Source: WJLG01 sp964602485
Lineage (GTDB): Bacteria > Patescibacteriota > Patescibacteriia > Patescibacteriales > WJLG01
Direction of reading: 5' to 3'
DNA length: 64,000 nt
Assembly (NCBI GenBank): GCA_964602485.1
Contig: CAZRQU010000001.1
Coordinates: forward strand, 62,001 to 126,000
This document shows positions 25,812 to 34,739 of the stretch, piece by piece. Positions within the stretch are counted from its first letter, which is position 1; each line of letters opens with the position of its first letter. The position numbers were made by a program, and so were the translations under genes. Under the pieces are notes generated by a model, which ran no database searches, was not told where the DNA came from, and was given only the letters and a program-made list of their open reading frames with translations.

Positions 25812-26609
25812 ATGATATATTTATTTTCTTTTTTTATTTTTTTGATAGGGTTGATAATGGGGAGTTTCCTTAATTGTTTGATATGGCGCATCCATCAAGG
25901 TGAGAGTACCTGGGATCGCTCTTACTGCCCTAAATGCAAGGGAAAGATAGCCTGGTATGATAATATACCCGTTCTAAGCTTTTTATTGTTAAGGGGTCGT
26001 TGTCGTAAATGCCGTAAAGCGATATCGGTTCAATATCCTTTAGTGGAACTAGCAATGGGGATCCTTTTTGTTTTAGCTTTTTTCCATAAGGTATCCGAAC
26101 CGTTCTATTTTGATCTTTCTTATCCTCTTGAAAGCTTGCCTTTGTTATCCCTGGTAAGGGATTGGCTGATAATCTTCGTTTGTTTGGCTATTTTGGTCTA
26201 TGATTGGCGTTGGTATATAATACCGGATATCATAATATTACCAGCCGTGGTGATCATTTCGATAGTCAATATTGCCATAGGTGGGGAATTCTTGGATATA
26301 CTTTGGCCGGCCCTTATCGGCGGGACCTTCTTCGCCATTCAGTTTTTCGTCTCTCGCGGAAAATGGATAGGTGGTGGTGATGTTCGTTTTGGCGTATTTA
26401 TGGGAGTAGCCTTAGCTGACTTGAATCTTTTGATAGTGGCCCTTCTTTTGGCTTATTGGAGCGGTGCTTTGGCCGGGGTTGCACTCATGGCTTACAAGAA
26501 GAAAAAATGGACCAGCCGTATGCCTTTGGGTATATTTTTGTCTTTGGGAACTGTTTTGGCCCTATTTTTGGGTAAGAGTATGATAGATTGGTATTTTGGC
26601 CTCCTTTAA
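25812..26609 (+). CDS. pilD: Prepilin peptidase / N-methyltransferase
   Basis: Aspartyl membrane protease (A24) that cleaves and N-methylates prepilins. The N-terminus GLIMGSFLNCLIWRI is followed by two CxxC pairs (CPKCKGK, CRKCRKA) of the cytoplasmic zinc-binding methylase domain. Catalytic aspartates are in VYDWRWYIIPD and in the WIGGGDVRFG motif. About seven membrane helices, 265 residues, full bifunctional form. It closes the pilus region before the division genes. Confidence 0.93.
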   Translation: MIYLFSFFIFLIGLIMGSFLNCLIWRIHQGESTWDRSYCPKCKGKIAWYDNIPVLSFLLLRGRCRKCRKAISVQYPLVELAMGILFVLAFFHKVSEPFYFDLSYPLESLPLLSLVRDWLIIFVCLAILVYDWRWYIIPDIIILPAVVIISIVNIAIGGEFLDILWPALIGGTFFAIQFFVSRGKWIGGGDVRFGVFMGVALADLNLLIVALLLAYWSGALAGVALMAYKKKKWTSRMPLGIFLSLGTVLALFLGKSMIDWYFGLL

Positions 26610-26622
26610 GTTCGATAATGTG

Positions 26623-26651
26623 TTGCCAGAGGGCTTGAATTATAGTATAAT
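26623..26651 (+). promoter_or_regulatory. Promoter of ftsA-ftsZ
   Basis: TTGCCA (26623-26628), 17-base spacer, TATAAT (26646-26651), close to consensus. The ftsA ATG at 26741 is preceded by the purine-rich GGGGAGGGTG at 26720-26729. Confidence 0.7.
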
Positions 26652-26740
26652 GGGAATATAATAAATCGTATAAATAAATTATACATACCTTAATTCCGAA
26701 ACCCGAAGCCCTGTTCCAAGGGGAGGGTGTTTGAAAAGTT

Positions 26741-28003
26741 ATGAAAGAAGATATATTAGCAGGTTTGGATGTAGGTTCGACCGAGATCAGGCTAGTTGTT
26801 GGCCAGCGTGCGAACCAGGAAGATGAAAGAATACAAATAATCGGAGCCACCTCTGTCCCGGCTGAGGGTGTTTCTAAAGGGATAATAAAAAGTATAGATG
26901 ATGCCACTTCTTCAATTTCTGCCCTTTTAGAGAAAGCGGAAAGATTGATAGGTGTACCGATAAACAATGTTTGGGCCAGCATAAACGATCCATATATCCG
27001 TTGTAACAGAAGCAAAGGAGTGGTGGCTGTCGGCAGGTCCAATGGAGAGATAACCCAGGAGGATATGAATAGGGCTATAGAAGCTGCTCGAGCATTGTCC
27101 GTTCCGACCAATTACGAGATAATACATGTCATACCTATAAAATTCACGGTTGACAACCAAGAGGATGTTAAGGATCCGATAGGTATGAACGGTATAAGAT
27201 TGGAAGTGGAAGCTTTGATAATCCAAGCCATGAGCAGTCAGGTGAAGAACCTGACCAAGTCCATATACCGAACCGGCTTGGATATAGAGGACATAATACT
27301 TTCACCTTTGGCAGCTGCCGAGGCTGTGGTCACCAATAAACAAAAGGAATTGGGAGTGGCAGTCGTCACCATGGGGGCGGCCACTACCGGTCTATCGGTA
27401 TACGAAGAAGGCCATTTGATACATACGGCCGTGTTGCCGGTCGGTTCCGAGCATATAACCTCTGATATAGCTATTGGCCTTCGTTGCCCGATAAATCTAG
27501 CTGATAGGGTAAAATTGGAACATGGTAATGCCAACCCCGGTAATTTTAATGCCAGGGATCAAGTTGATATATCCGATCTAGCCAAAGAAGAAGATGTTGA
27601 TGACGACATAACCAATATTTCCAAAAAATATGTTGCTGAAATAATTCAGGCTAGGGTCGAAGAGATATTCGAAAAAGTGGATGAGGAACTTAAGAAGATA
27701 GACAGGTCCGGAATGCTTCCAGCCGGAATTGTTCTTGTGGGAGGAGGCGCTAAATTGGAAGGGATAGTGGATGTTTCTAAAGATAAACTAAGGCTTCCAG
27801 TTTCTGTCGGATCAAGTAAGAATGTGGATATACTTATAGATAAGGTCAATGATCCAAGAACACTAACCTCCTTAGGCCTTGTTGTTTGGGGAGATATGAT
27901 GACCGCTGGAAAAAGCGGAGGTTCATTCTTCGGAGGTAAGAACACTATCGATAAGACCATAGGCAAGATCAAGGATTTCCTTTCTAACCTAACTATAAAA
28001 TAA
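26741..28003 (+). CDS. ftsA: Cell division protein FtsA
   Basis: Actin-like protein that tethers FtsZ to the membrane. The phosphate loop [16 protein letters not shown] opens the protein; the SHS2 1C domain contains [14 protein letters not shown]; the second half has [17 protein letters not shown] and [14 protein letters not shown]. The C-terminus [14 protein letters not shown] could form the amphipathic membrane helix. 420 residues, full length. It is 13 bases from ftsZ, the usual pairing. Confidence 0.95.
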   Translation: MKEDILAGLDVGSTEIRLVVGQRANQEDERIQIIGATSVPAEGVSKGIIKSIDDATSSISALLEKAERLIGVPINNVWASINDPYIRCNRSKGVVAVGRSNGEITQEDMNRAIEAARALSVPTNYEIIHVIPIKFTVDNQEDVKDPIGMNGIRLEVEALIIQAMSSQVKNLTKSIYRTGLDIEDIILSPLAAAEAVVTNKQKELGVAVVTMGAATTGLSVYEEGHLIHTAVLPVGSEHITSDIAIGLRCPINLADRVKLEHGNANPGNFNARDQVDISDLAKEEDVDDDITNISKKYVAEIIQARVEEIFEKVDEELKKIDRSGMLPAGIVLVGGGAKLEGIVDVSKDKLRLPVSVGSSKNVDILIDKVNDPRTLTSLGLVVWGDMMTAGKSGGSFFGGKNTIDKTIGKIKDFLSNLTIK

Positions 28004-28016
28004 TTTTTTTATCATT

Positions 28017-29258
28017 ATGGCTGAAGTAAAACCTACAGTTGAAACCTTTGCTAAGATCAAAGTTGTCGGCGTTGGAGGAGGCGGAAGCAGCGCTGTTCAA
28101 AGGATGATAGAAAAGGGGATAAGAGGAGTGGAGTTCGTAGCTATCAATACTGATGTGCAGGCGTTGCATTACAACAAGGCTCAAAAGAAGCTACATATAG
28201 GGAAGACCACCACTAAGGGGCTGGGGGCTGGAATGAATCCGGACCTTGGCAGACAATCAGCTGAGGAGTCTCAGAATGAGATCAGGGAAATATTGAAAGA
28301 TACGGATATGGTTTTTGTTACTTGCGGACTTGGTGGCGGAACCGGGACAGGGGCCGCTCCGGTAGTGGCCGAAATAGCCAAGGACATAGGAGCTTTGACC
28401 GTGGCGGTGGTGACCAAGCCTTTCTCTTTTGAAGGTGGACAAAGAAAGTCCATAGCCGAAAGAGGGTTCACTGAATTGGCTGATAAGGTTGATACCATAA
28501 TAACAATAAACAATGATAAATTATTGCAGATAATAGACAAGAAAACATCTTTATTGGAAGCATTTTCAGTGGCGGATGATATTTTACGCCAAGGTGTCCA
28601 GGGTATTGCCGAGATCATAACGATCCCTGGAATAATCAATGCTGATTTCGCTGACGTCAAGGCTGTGATGGCTGATGCCGGATCCGCCTTGATGGGTATA
28701 GGTCAAGCTTCGGGAGAGAATCGGGCTGCGGAAGCAGCCAAGGCAGCTATCAATTCACCTTTGTTGGATATGTCCATAGAGGGTGCCAGAGGAGTGGTCT
28801 TTACTATCACTGGCGGGACCAATTTGGGTATGAACGAGGTTTCAGAGGCTGCCAAGACCATTACTGCTTCAACAGATGAGGATGCCAAGATAGTCTTTGG
28901 TGCGGTTATCGATGAAAAACTTAAGGATGAGATAAAGATAACGGTGGTGGCTACCGGATTCGATAGTCAGAACAGAGATGCGGTCAAACATGCAAAACAA
29001 AAAAGTGTTTCCTATACTCCGTCCAGCTTCTTGAAAGAAGAACAGAAAAAAGAAGAACCTGGTAAAAAATCTTGGTTTGATATCGGGCGTTCAAAGAAAG
29101 AGGAAGAAGAAGATGAAGATATAAAGAACGGAAGCAAAAAGAATAAAGTGACTTCCATAAAGCAAGCTCAACAAGAGCCGGCCAACGGTAACGATATGGA
29201 AGAAGAGGATGAAGGCGATTTGGGTATTCCGGCATTCATTCGGAAGAAGATGAAATGA
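28017..29258 (+). CDS. ftsZ: Cell division protein FtsZ
   Basis: Tubulin-like GTPase forming the division ring. It has [17 protein letters not shown], the tubulin signature [14 protein letters not shown], the T7 loop region with [11 protein letters not shown], and a charged linker ending in the conserved C-terminal peptide [11 protein letters not shown] that binds FtsA. The 413-residue length is standard. It ends in TGA, evidence for the normal stop code. Confidence 0.97.
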   Translation: MAEVKPTVETFAKIKVVGVGGGGSSAVQRMIEKGIRGVEFVAINTDVQALHYNKAQKKLHIGKTTTKGLGAGMNPDLGRQSAEESQNEIREILKDTDMVFVTCGLGGGTGTGAAPVVAEIAKDIGALTVAVVTKPFSFEGGQRKSIAERGFTELADKVDTIITINNDKLLQIIDKKTSLLEAFSVADDILRQGVQGIAEIITIPGIINADFADVKAVMADAGSALMGIGQASGENRAAEAAKAAINSPLLDMSIEGARGVVFTITGGTNLGMNEVSEAAKTITASTDEDAKIVFGAVIDEKLKDEIKITVVATGFDSQNRDAVKHAKQKSVSYTPSSFLKEEQKKEEPGKKSWFDIGRSKKEEEEDEDIKNGSKKNKVTSIKQAQQEPANGNDMEEEDEGDLGIPAFIRKKMK

Positions 29259-29287
29259 TCATCAAACAATATATTTTTATAAAAGAC

Positions 29288-29318
29288 CGGAAGCAAAAAG
29301 CTTTTGGTTTTTTTTGTT
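29288..29318 (+). terminator. Terminator after ftsZ
   Basis: ACC-gg-AAGC / GCTT-tt-GGT hairpin with an AAAAA loop and a T8 tail. The tail runs into the -10 region (TGgTATAAT, 29328-29336) that probably serves the next gene. Confidence 0.6.
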
Positions 29319-29365
29319 CGATTTTTTTGGTATAATATCATTAAGAATGATCAATTACGCATAAT

Positions 29366-30343
29366 ATGAAAAATTTCATCAGCTTTGTTGTTTTTTTAAC
29401 TTCCTTATTCATATCGCTTTCCGGTTTTCAGGCTTTAGCATCAACCGATGTTTTTCCAGAAGATGTGAGTTATGATTATGTTTATTTTAATGAACAAAGA
29501 GGCCCTTATCATATTAAGGATGATGTTCTTTTAAGGCCCGGACAAACCATAAAGATAGATAAAGGCGCTGTGTTCTTTTTTAATGAAGGAGCTGATCTGT
29601 GTTTTCAGGATAGGGAATGTCTGAAGGGTGAATGGCTATATAAGGACGGGCTAGGGGGCAGTATGATAGAAGTTCGTTCTGACATTTTGATATCTATAGA
29701 GGAGGGCAGCAGTAGGGTTAGATATCTTTTTGATCAAGTTGATCACCGTTATGATGTTGAGAAAGAGTTGAATATCGGGATAAAGAGCTTATATGACCCG
29801 GTGATCGATCTTAAAATAAGGGACTCTGATTCCGATCATCATAATATGATGATCTATTTATCAAATGTCATATTCGACCCTGATGTTAAATTCGATGGCG
29901 AAGCCCCTTATGAGGCGCAGTATGACAATGGGTATGATAATGAGGATGTAAATAATTCAAATGACCCCGAGAGTAATATACCCTCCAGATCAGTGGCCGG
30001 GAGAATATTTTTGCAGGTTGAAGAGAACGGAGAGGCTTGGTATGTAAATCCGGAAAATGGCCAAAGATATTATTTAGGCCGTCCGGCTGACGCCTTTACC
30101 ATAATGAGGGATCTGGCTTTAGGGGTAAAGCATAGTTTTATCGAGGACAATGATCTTTTCCCCGAAAGAGTGGCCGGCAGGATAATTTTAGATGTTGAAG
30201 ACAAAGGAAAAGCTTATTACATAAATCCTTCTGACAAGAAAGCTTATTATCTTGGCCGTCCGACTGACGCTTTTACCATAATGAGAGAACAGGGGATAGG
30301 GATAAAGAATGACGATCTAGAAAGGATACCCCAAGCATTTTGA
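29366..30343 (+). CDS. Secreted protein with two GRPADAFTIM-type repeats
   Basis: The 325-residue protein has a signal peptide (FISFVVFLTSLFISLSGFQALA) and an N-terminal region of unknown fold with a C-x6-C pair around residues 79-85. From V210 and V269 it carries two copies of a repeat of about 50 residues: VAGRIFLQVEENGEAWYVNP...YYLGRPADAFTIMR and VAGRIILDVEDKGKAYYINP...YYLGRPTDAFTIMR. Repeats of this kind are frequent at the C-terminus of exported proteins in Patescibacteria; their role is not established, but a cell-surface or wall attachment function is plausible. An extended -10 (TGgTATAAT, 29328-29336) lies upstream. Confidence 0.75.
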   Translation: MKNFISFVVFLTSLFISLSGFQALASTDVFPEDVSYDYVYFNEQRGPYHIKDDVLLRPGQTIKIDKGAVFFFNEGADLCFQDRECLKGEWLYKDGLGGSMIEVRSDILISIEEGSSRVRYLFDQVDHRYDVEKELNIGIKSLYDPVIDLKIRDSDSDHHNMMIYLSNVIFDPDVKFDGEAPYEAQYDNGYDNEDVNNSNDPESNIPSRSVAGRIFLQVEENGEAWYVNPENGQRYYLGRPADAFTIMRDLALGVKHSFIEDNDLFPERVAGRIILDVEDKGKAYYINPSDKKAYYLGRPTDAFTIMREQGIGIKNDDLERIPQAF

Positions 30344-30363
30344 TCCGTTTGATGTATTGATAA

Positions 30364-30392
30364 AAAAAGCTTCCATATAGTGGAAGCTTTTT
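30364..30392. terminator. Bidirectional terminator between convergent genes
   Basis: AAAAAGCTTCCA (30364-30375) / TGGAAGCTTTTT (30381-30392) with loop TATAG: a 12-bp symmetric stem with A and T runs, able to end both the forward repeat-protein gene and the reverse aldolase gene. Confidence 0.85.
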
Positions 30393-30408
30393 ATTATTGG
30401 TCAATTGG

Positions 30409-31344
30409 TTATTTTCTTTTAGGGTCAAGTTTTAACTTCCCCTTGAATATCTTATATGCATCTTCCGGTGAATATCCGTATAGTATGACCGAAGATATCG
30501 CATTGGCCATCCTTACGGCCTCAGTGAGAGGCCTTTGGTATATATTCCTGCCAACAGCGCACCCTTTGGTTCCTGATATTTTTGATTGTTCGTGGAGCAT
30601 TTTAAGGAATTTTTTCTCATCCTTCTTTTCTCCGCCTACGCAAATTATCCCACTGCGTCCGGCCGCTGTCACCACTTCTTGATACTCCTGAGCCGTTTTT
30701 TTGGAATGTCTTTTGTAAGGGTAGTTTATCTTTATGAAATCACCACCGACACAAAGACCGACTCCGGCCGCTCCAGCCAATAGGTGTATATCCTTCTCAT
30801 CTTTGATAGCTTTGCCTCGCGGATACATCCATAAGACCGTGAGCAGTCCTTCTTGATGAGCTTTATAACATATTCTGGCTGCTTGGCCAAAAGAGTCAGC
30901 TTCGAAAGAACTGCCTATATATACGGTATAGCCTACACCAACTATATTAAGCCCTGAGTCTTTTTTAAAGTCTATTATATTTTCCATGGAAAGCCATCTG
31001 TTACTAAAGGGATCGCTGACACTGGTCTTGACCAAATTCGTTTTTGAGTTGACTTTCACAATAAGAGGTATTTTAGGATCTATATCAGCATATCTGGCTA
31101 TCAAACCGACTTGGGCGGCAAACACTCCTATATTGGCCTCTTTGGCTATCTCAAAGTAATGTTTTGGGTCAGCTGCTTCCGAAGGTATGCCCGGGCCTAC
31201 GAAATCGGAATTCAAATGCTCCACCTTTTGATCGCCAGCGAACATCATCATTTTTCCCGTACCGCGAGTAGCGATCCTCCAATTCTTTATATATTCCTTA
31301 TGCTTTGATCTAGGTACAGTTCGTGGTATTATTGGTTTTTTCAT
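30409..31344 (-). CDS. Class I fructose-bisphosphate aldolase (FbaB/DeoC-like)
   Basis: Cleaves fructose 1,6-bisphosphate through a Schiff-base lysine. The 311-residue protein is of the archaeal/FbaB type, not the metal-dependent class II: MMFAGDQKVEHLN at the start, VLWMYPRGKAI, and GGDFIKINYP, which holds the likely Schiff-base lysine, then the phosphate-binding GIICVGGEKKD and GCAVGRNIYQRP. Archaeal-type class I aldolases may also have fructose-bisphosphatase activity, which cannot be told here. It is divergent from gpmI, another glycolytic gene, with overlapping promoter regions. Confidence 0.85.
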   Translation of the reverse strand: MKKPIIPRTVPRSKHKEYIKNWRIATRGTGKMMMFAGDQKVEHLNSDFVGPGIPSEAADPKHYFEIAKEANIGVFAAQVGLIARYADIDPKIPLIVKVNSKTNLVKTSVSDPFSNRWLSMENIIDFKKDSGLNIVGVGYTVYIGSSFEADSFGQAARICYKAHQEGLLTVLWMYPRGKAIKDEKDIHLLAGAAGVGLCVGGDFIKINYPYKRHSKKTAQEYQEVVTAAGRSGIICVGGEKKDEKKFLKMLHEQSKISGTKGCAVGRNIYQRPLTEAVRMANAISSVILYGYSPEDAYKIFKGKLKLDPKRK

Positions 31345-31409
31345 AACACTGTTTTTATGTTAGAATATATTAGTAAGGATAGAAAATATCATTATTTTAT
31401 ATTATAACA
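31338..31409. promoter_or_regulatory. Divergent promoters between the aldolase gene and gpmI
   Basis: Forward: TTTTCA (31338-31343), 17-base spacer, TAGAAT (31361-31366) with extended TGt. Reverse: TATAAT on the minus strand (31401-31406) with extended TGt (31407-31409). The two -10 boxes face each other 34 bases apart inside a 78-base gap, so the units probably interfere or are jointly controlled. Confidence 0.55.
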
Positions 31410-31422
31410 CGAAAAAGAGATT

Positions 31423-33009
31423 ATGAATAATGCCAAGCCGGTGGTTCTTGCCATATTGGATGGCTGGGGTGAGTGGGATATCAATAAGGGCAACGCCATA
31501 AGAATGGCAAAATTGAATACTTTCAGAGAACTTGATAAGTGCTACCCAAAGACTTATTTGCAGGCTTCCGGAATGTCCGTAGGCTTACCCTGGGGAATTA
31601 GGGGTAATTCAGAGGTTGGGCATCAAACCATTGGGTCCGGACAGATAATTTTTCAATTTCTCCCTACTATAACCACTTCCATAACCGATGGTTCTTTTTT
31701 TGAGAATAAAGCTTTGAGATCAGCTTTTGATAAAGCTAAGAACAAAGGATCTGCTTTGCATTTTTGGGGTCTTTTAAGCGATGGAGGTGTTCATTCTCAT
31801 ATAGATCATTTGTTCGCTCTTATAGAAATGGCGGCTAAAGAAGGAATAAAGGATGTCTATGTGCATGCTGTTACTGATGGTCGAGACACCCATCCTAAAA
31901 AGGCCAAGAAATATCTTGAAGATCTGCAAGAGAAGATAAGAACGGAAAAGGTGGGCAAGATAGCTACGATCTGCGGAAGATATTTTTCTATGGACAGGAA
32001 TAATAATTGGGACAGGATAGAAAGATCTTTTTTGGCCATGGTCAATGGTGAGGGCATAGAAGAAAAGGAGGTTCTTAAGGCCGTGGACAAACAATATGAA
32101 AGAGATATAACCGACGAATATTTGGAACCGGTGGTGATGGTAGATGATTCTGGTGCTCCAGTAGGTAGAATAAAGGAGGATGACGCAGTTATTTGTTTTA
32201 ATTTTAGAAAGGATAGATCAAGACAGTTGACCAAGGCATTGTCTGTTTCTGATTTTTCCAAATTCGAAAAAGCAAAGACTGTCAACGGTTTGAAATGCGT
32301 ATGTTTTGCCGAATATGAGAAAGGATTGCCCGTAGAAGTAGCCTTTGTCACCAAAAAGATAACTACAAGGTTAGGAGAGGTGCTTTCAAGTAATGATAAA
32401 AAGCAATTAAGGATAGCTGAAACCGAGAAGTATGCCCATGTAACCTATTTCTTTAATGGCGGCATAGAGAAGCCCTTCCCAGGGGAGGATAGAGTGGTGA
32501 TCCCTTCAAAAAGAGTGAAAAGCTATGCTGAGATACCCGAGATGAGCGCTCCGGAGGTTATGCAAAGATTATTGTCTGCCATAGACGAAGAGAGACACGA
32601 TTTTATTTTGGTTAATTTTGCTAATCCTGACATGGTGGGCCATACAGGTATTCTGGAAGCGGGGGTCAGAGCGGTCGAATATATTGATGAGCAGGTGGGG
32701 ATATTGATGAATAAAATTTTGGAAAAAGGCGGACATATGTTACTGACGGCTGATCATGGAAATGTGGAAGAGATGATCAATGTGCATACAGGCGAGACCG
32801 ACACTAAACACTCTAAGAACCCAGTCCCTTGTTGGTATATAAATCCTGATAATTGCAACTCTTCCGGATTTAGCGAGAGTAGAAGAATGGATATAGATGG
32901 TATGTTGATCGATCTGGCTCCGACCGTACTGGATATAATGGGGCTGCCCAAGCCGAGCGATATGATAGGTAGAAGTTTGCTTGAACTTTTTGGGGATCAA
33001 ATGAGTTGA
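31423..33009 (+). CDS. gpmI: 2,3-bisphosphoglycerate-independent phosphoglycerate mutase
   Basis: Converts 3-phosphoglycerate to 2-phosphoglycerate with two Mn2+ ions and a phosphoserine. Metal site starts at VLAILDGWGEW; the catalytic serine lies in GNSEVGHQTIGSG; VHAVTDGRDTHP, NFRKDRSRQL, NFANPDMVGHTG and LTADHGNVEEM complete the alkaline-phosphatase-like core. 528 residues, slightly longer than the usual 510. Start at 31423 has AAAGAGATT upstream. Confidence 0.96.
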   Translation: MNNAKPVVLAILDGWGEWDINKGNAIRMAKLNTFRELDKCYPKTYLQASGMSVGLPWGIRGNSEVGHQTIGSGQIIFQFLPTITTSITDGSFFENKALRSAFDKAKNKGSALHFWGLLSDGGVHSHIDHLFALIEMAAKEGIKDVYVHAVTDGRDTHPKKAKKYLEDLQEKIRTEKVGKIATICGRYFSMDRNNNWDRIERSFLAMVNGEGIEEKEVLKAVDKQYERDITDEYLEPVVMVDDSGAPVGRIKEDDAVICFNFRKDRSRQLTKALSVSDFSKFEKAKTVNGLKCVCFAEYEKGLPVEVAFVTKKITTRLGEVLSSNDKKQLRIAETEKYAHVTYFFNGGIEKPFPGEDRVVIPSKRVKSYAEIPEMSAPEVMQRLLSAIDEERHDFILVNFANPDMVGHTGILEAGVRAVEYIDEQVGILMNKILEKGGHMLLTADHGNVEEMINVHTGETDTKHSKNPVPCWYINPDNCNSSGFSESRRMDIDGMLIDLAPTVLDIMGLPKPSDMIGRSLLELFGDQMS

Positions 33010-33033
33010 TATCGATAATTGATATAAAGGATA

Positions 33034-33067
33034 AAAAAACAACCTTTTTTAAAGAAGGTTGTTTTTT
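33034..33067. terminator. Terminator between gpmI and the ferredoxin gene
   Basis: AAAAAACAACCTT (33034-33046) / AAGGTTGTTTTTT (33055-33067), loop of 8. Symmetric A and T runs let it serve gpmI and, on the other strand, the ferredoxin gene. Confidence 0.8.
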
Positions 33068-33076
33068 GGAATTTTC

Positions 33077-33253
33077 TTATTCTTCTACGAATATAGCCTC
33101 TACTGGACATTGATCGGAAGCTTTCATGGCGCAGTCTTTATTTTCTCCGATGACTTTTGCTTTTCCTTCCTGGGTCAGCTGGAACGTGCCCGGGCAGATC
33201 TCGGTGCATCGGCCGCATCCGATGCATTTGTTTTGGTCCACTTTGATAGTCAT
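33077..33253 (-). CDS. Small 4Fe-4S ferredoxin
   Basis: A 58-codon gene on the reverse strand. It begins MTIKVDQNKCIGCGRC and has C10, C13, C16 (CIGCGRC) and, near the end, C49-P, the four ligands of one 4Fe-4S cluster. C20 (followed by P) and C41 are extra cysteines at the spacing known from Thermotoga and Pyrococcus ferredoxins, where they form a disulfide. The start ATG is at 33253 and the stop TAA at 33077-33079. It is a small electron carrier with no obvious oxidoreductase neighbour; partner unknown. Confidence 0.9.
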   Translation of the reverse strand: MTIKVDQNKCIGCGRCTEICPGTFQLTQEGKAKVIGENKDCAMKASDQCPVEAIFVEE

Positions 33254-33350
33254 ATGATTGTTCTATGATCAAAGATAAATATTAATCATTATTAATTATA
33301 CATAAAAATTCAAAAAAAATAAAGATTTTTAGCCAAGCAGACCAAGACTA

Positions 33351-33378
33351 TTGACAAATTGGTGCAATATGTTAACCT
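33351..33378 (+). promoter_or_regulatory. Promoter of rplJ-rplL
   Basis: Consensus TTGACA (33351-33356), 16-base spacer, weak TAACCT (33373-33378) with extended TGt. It drives a structured leader of about 190 bases. Confidence 0.6.
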
Positions 33379-33390
33379 ATAAACAAATAA

Positions 33391-33499
33391 AAGCCCGAGA
33401 AAGCAGGCAAGGAATTCCCTTATAAGACCCGCTTGAGGCACAAGTAGCGCTTTTTAAGGCGTTGCCACCTCTTTGCTCGCGGCTTTCCGGGAGTTTTTT
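33391..33499 (+). promoter_or_regulatory. Structured rplJ leader, probable L10 autoregulatory RNA with attenuator
   Basis: CCCG-a-GAAAGC (33394-33404) pairs with GCTTTCCGGG (33482-33491) to form a long closing stem followed by six Ts (33494-33499), i.e. a terminator whose loop contains further hairpins (GGCAA/TTGCC, GAGG/CCTC). Its place directly upstream of rplJ matches the ribosomal protein L10 leader, where L10(L12) binding promotes early termination. Sequence-level match to the published family was not tested. Confidence 0.65.
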
Positions 33500-33578
33500 G
33501 TATTATTCGGGATATATTTTTCGATCAAAACCCCTTGTTTTTAATAAAAAATAACATAAATTTAAAATTTTAAGATAT

Positions 33579-34112
33579 ATGCCTAAGACAAAACAACAAA
33601 AGAAGGAGATCGTCGATTCCTTGAAAGATAAGCTAAACCGATCAAAATCTGTGATATTCACTAGTTTTGATGGTTTGGGCGTCAAAGAGAACGAGGATCT
33701 CAGAAGTAAGTTAAGAGAGAATTCAAGCGAATATTGCGTAGCTAAAAAGACTTTACTGGATCTTGTTTTTCAAGATATGGACGATGTTTCCCCTCAAGAT
33801 TTCGAGGGCAGAGTAGCTGCGGTCTTCGGGTACGAAGACGAAGTAGCTGCTGCTAAAACTATCAGTGACTTTCGTAAGGAGTTGGGGAAGGATGATGATC
33901 ATAAAGTTTCCTTTCTTGGCGGAATTTTGGAAGACAAGTTTTTGACCAAGGAAGAAGTGGTAAATCTTTCTAAATTGCCTTCAAAGCAAGAGTTGTATGC
34001 CAAATTGGTCGGCTCTATGAACGCTCCGGTTTCCGGATTCGTCAATGCTTTATCCGGCAATCTTAGGAATTTGGTCTATGCCCTTAAGGCCATAGAAGAG
34101 AAAAAAGCATAA
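33579..34112 (+). CDS. rplJ: Ribosomal protein L10
   Basis: L10 is the base of the ribosomal stalk and holds L7/L12 dimers. The N-terminus KTKQQKKEIVDSLKDKLNRS and SVIFTSFDGLGVKENEDLRS, and the C-terminal helix SGFVNALSGNLRNLVYALKA, are typical. 177 residues. It lies behind the leader/attenuator and 71 bases before rplL. Confidence 0.95.
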   Translation: MPKTKQQKKEIVDSLKDKLNRSKSVIFTSFDGLGVKENEDLRSKLRENSSEYCVAKKTLLDLVFQDMDDVSPQDFEGRVAAVFGYEDEVAAAKTISDFRKELGKDDDHKVSFLGGILEDKFLTKEEVVNLSKLPSKQELYAKLVGSMNAPVSGFVNALSGNLRNLVYALKAIEEKKA

Positions 34113-34183
34113 ATTAAGATAAATTAAAATAATTTTGCATATTCATTACGCGTTAGGTGTTATGAATAATGCGATATTCAATT

Positions 34184-34663
34184 ATGTCAGAGGAAAAAAA
34201 GAACACTCCAGCTGAAGAAGCTCAGGAGGAAAAGAAAGAAGAGACAACTTCAACTGAAGAGACAAAAGAAGTTGAGGTTCCTAAAAAATTCAAATCCTTA
34301 GTGGAAGAAATAGAAAAAATGAGCGTTTTGGATCTTTCAGAATTGGTAAAGATCTTGGAAGATAAATTCGGCGTTTCTGCCGCTGCCCCGGCTATGGCTG
34401 TGGCCGCTGCTCCGGGAGCTGCCGGTGCTGAAGGCGGTGAAGCTGAAGAAAAAGATAGCTTCGACGTTGAACTTACCGAAGCGGGCGGAAACAAGATAGC
34501 CGTCATTAAAGCTGTTAGAGCTGTTACCGAGATGGGACTTAAAGAAGCCAAAGAATTGGTGGATGGTGCTCCTAAGGTAGTGAAAGAAGGCGCTAAGAAA
34601 GAAGAAGCTGAAGACATAAAGAAGCAGTTGGAAGAAGCGGGAGCCAAGATAACTTTGAAATAA
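34184..34663 (+). CDS. rplL: Ribosomal protein L7/L12 with extended acidic N-terminus
   Basis: The stalk protein recruiting translation factors. From the ATG at 34184 (MSEEKKNTP) it has 159 residues against about 120-125 in most bacteria. The excess is an N-terminal Glu/Lys/Thr-rich stretch of about 35 residues before the dimerisation domain ([20 protein letters not shown]). The Ala/Gly hinge and C-terminal domain ([27 protein letters not shown] region) are standard. An in-frame ATG at 34169 would add five more residues. Neither start has a clear Shine-Dalgarno. Confidence 0.93.
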   Translation: MSEEKKNTPAEEAQEEKKEETTSTEETKEVEVPKKFKSLVEEIEKMSVLDLSELVKILEDKFGVSAAAPAMAVAAAPGAAGAEGGEAEEKDSFDVELTEAGGNKIAVIKAVRAVTEMGLKEAKELVDGAPKVVKEGAKKEEAEDIKKQLEEAGAKITLK

Positions 34664-34686
34664 GTATCAGTATCGTTCTCTTTATA

Positions 34687-34719
34687 AAAAACCCCGGTAT
34701 TTCCGGGGTTTTTGTTTTT
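34687..34719. terminator. Terminator after rplL
   Basis: AAAAACCCCGG (34687-34697) / CCGGGGTTTTT (34703-34713) with a 5-base loop and trailing Ts; also usable by the convergent reverse gene ending at 34740. Confidence 0.9.
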
Positions 34720-34739
34720 GGGATATATATTCTTTTCGT

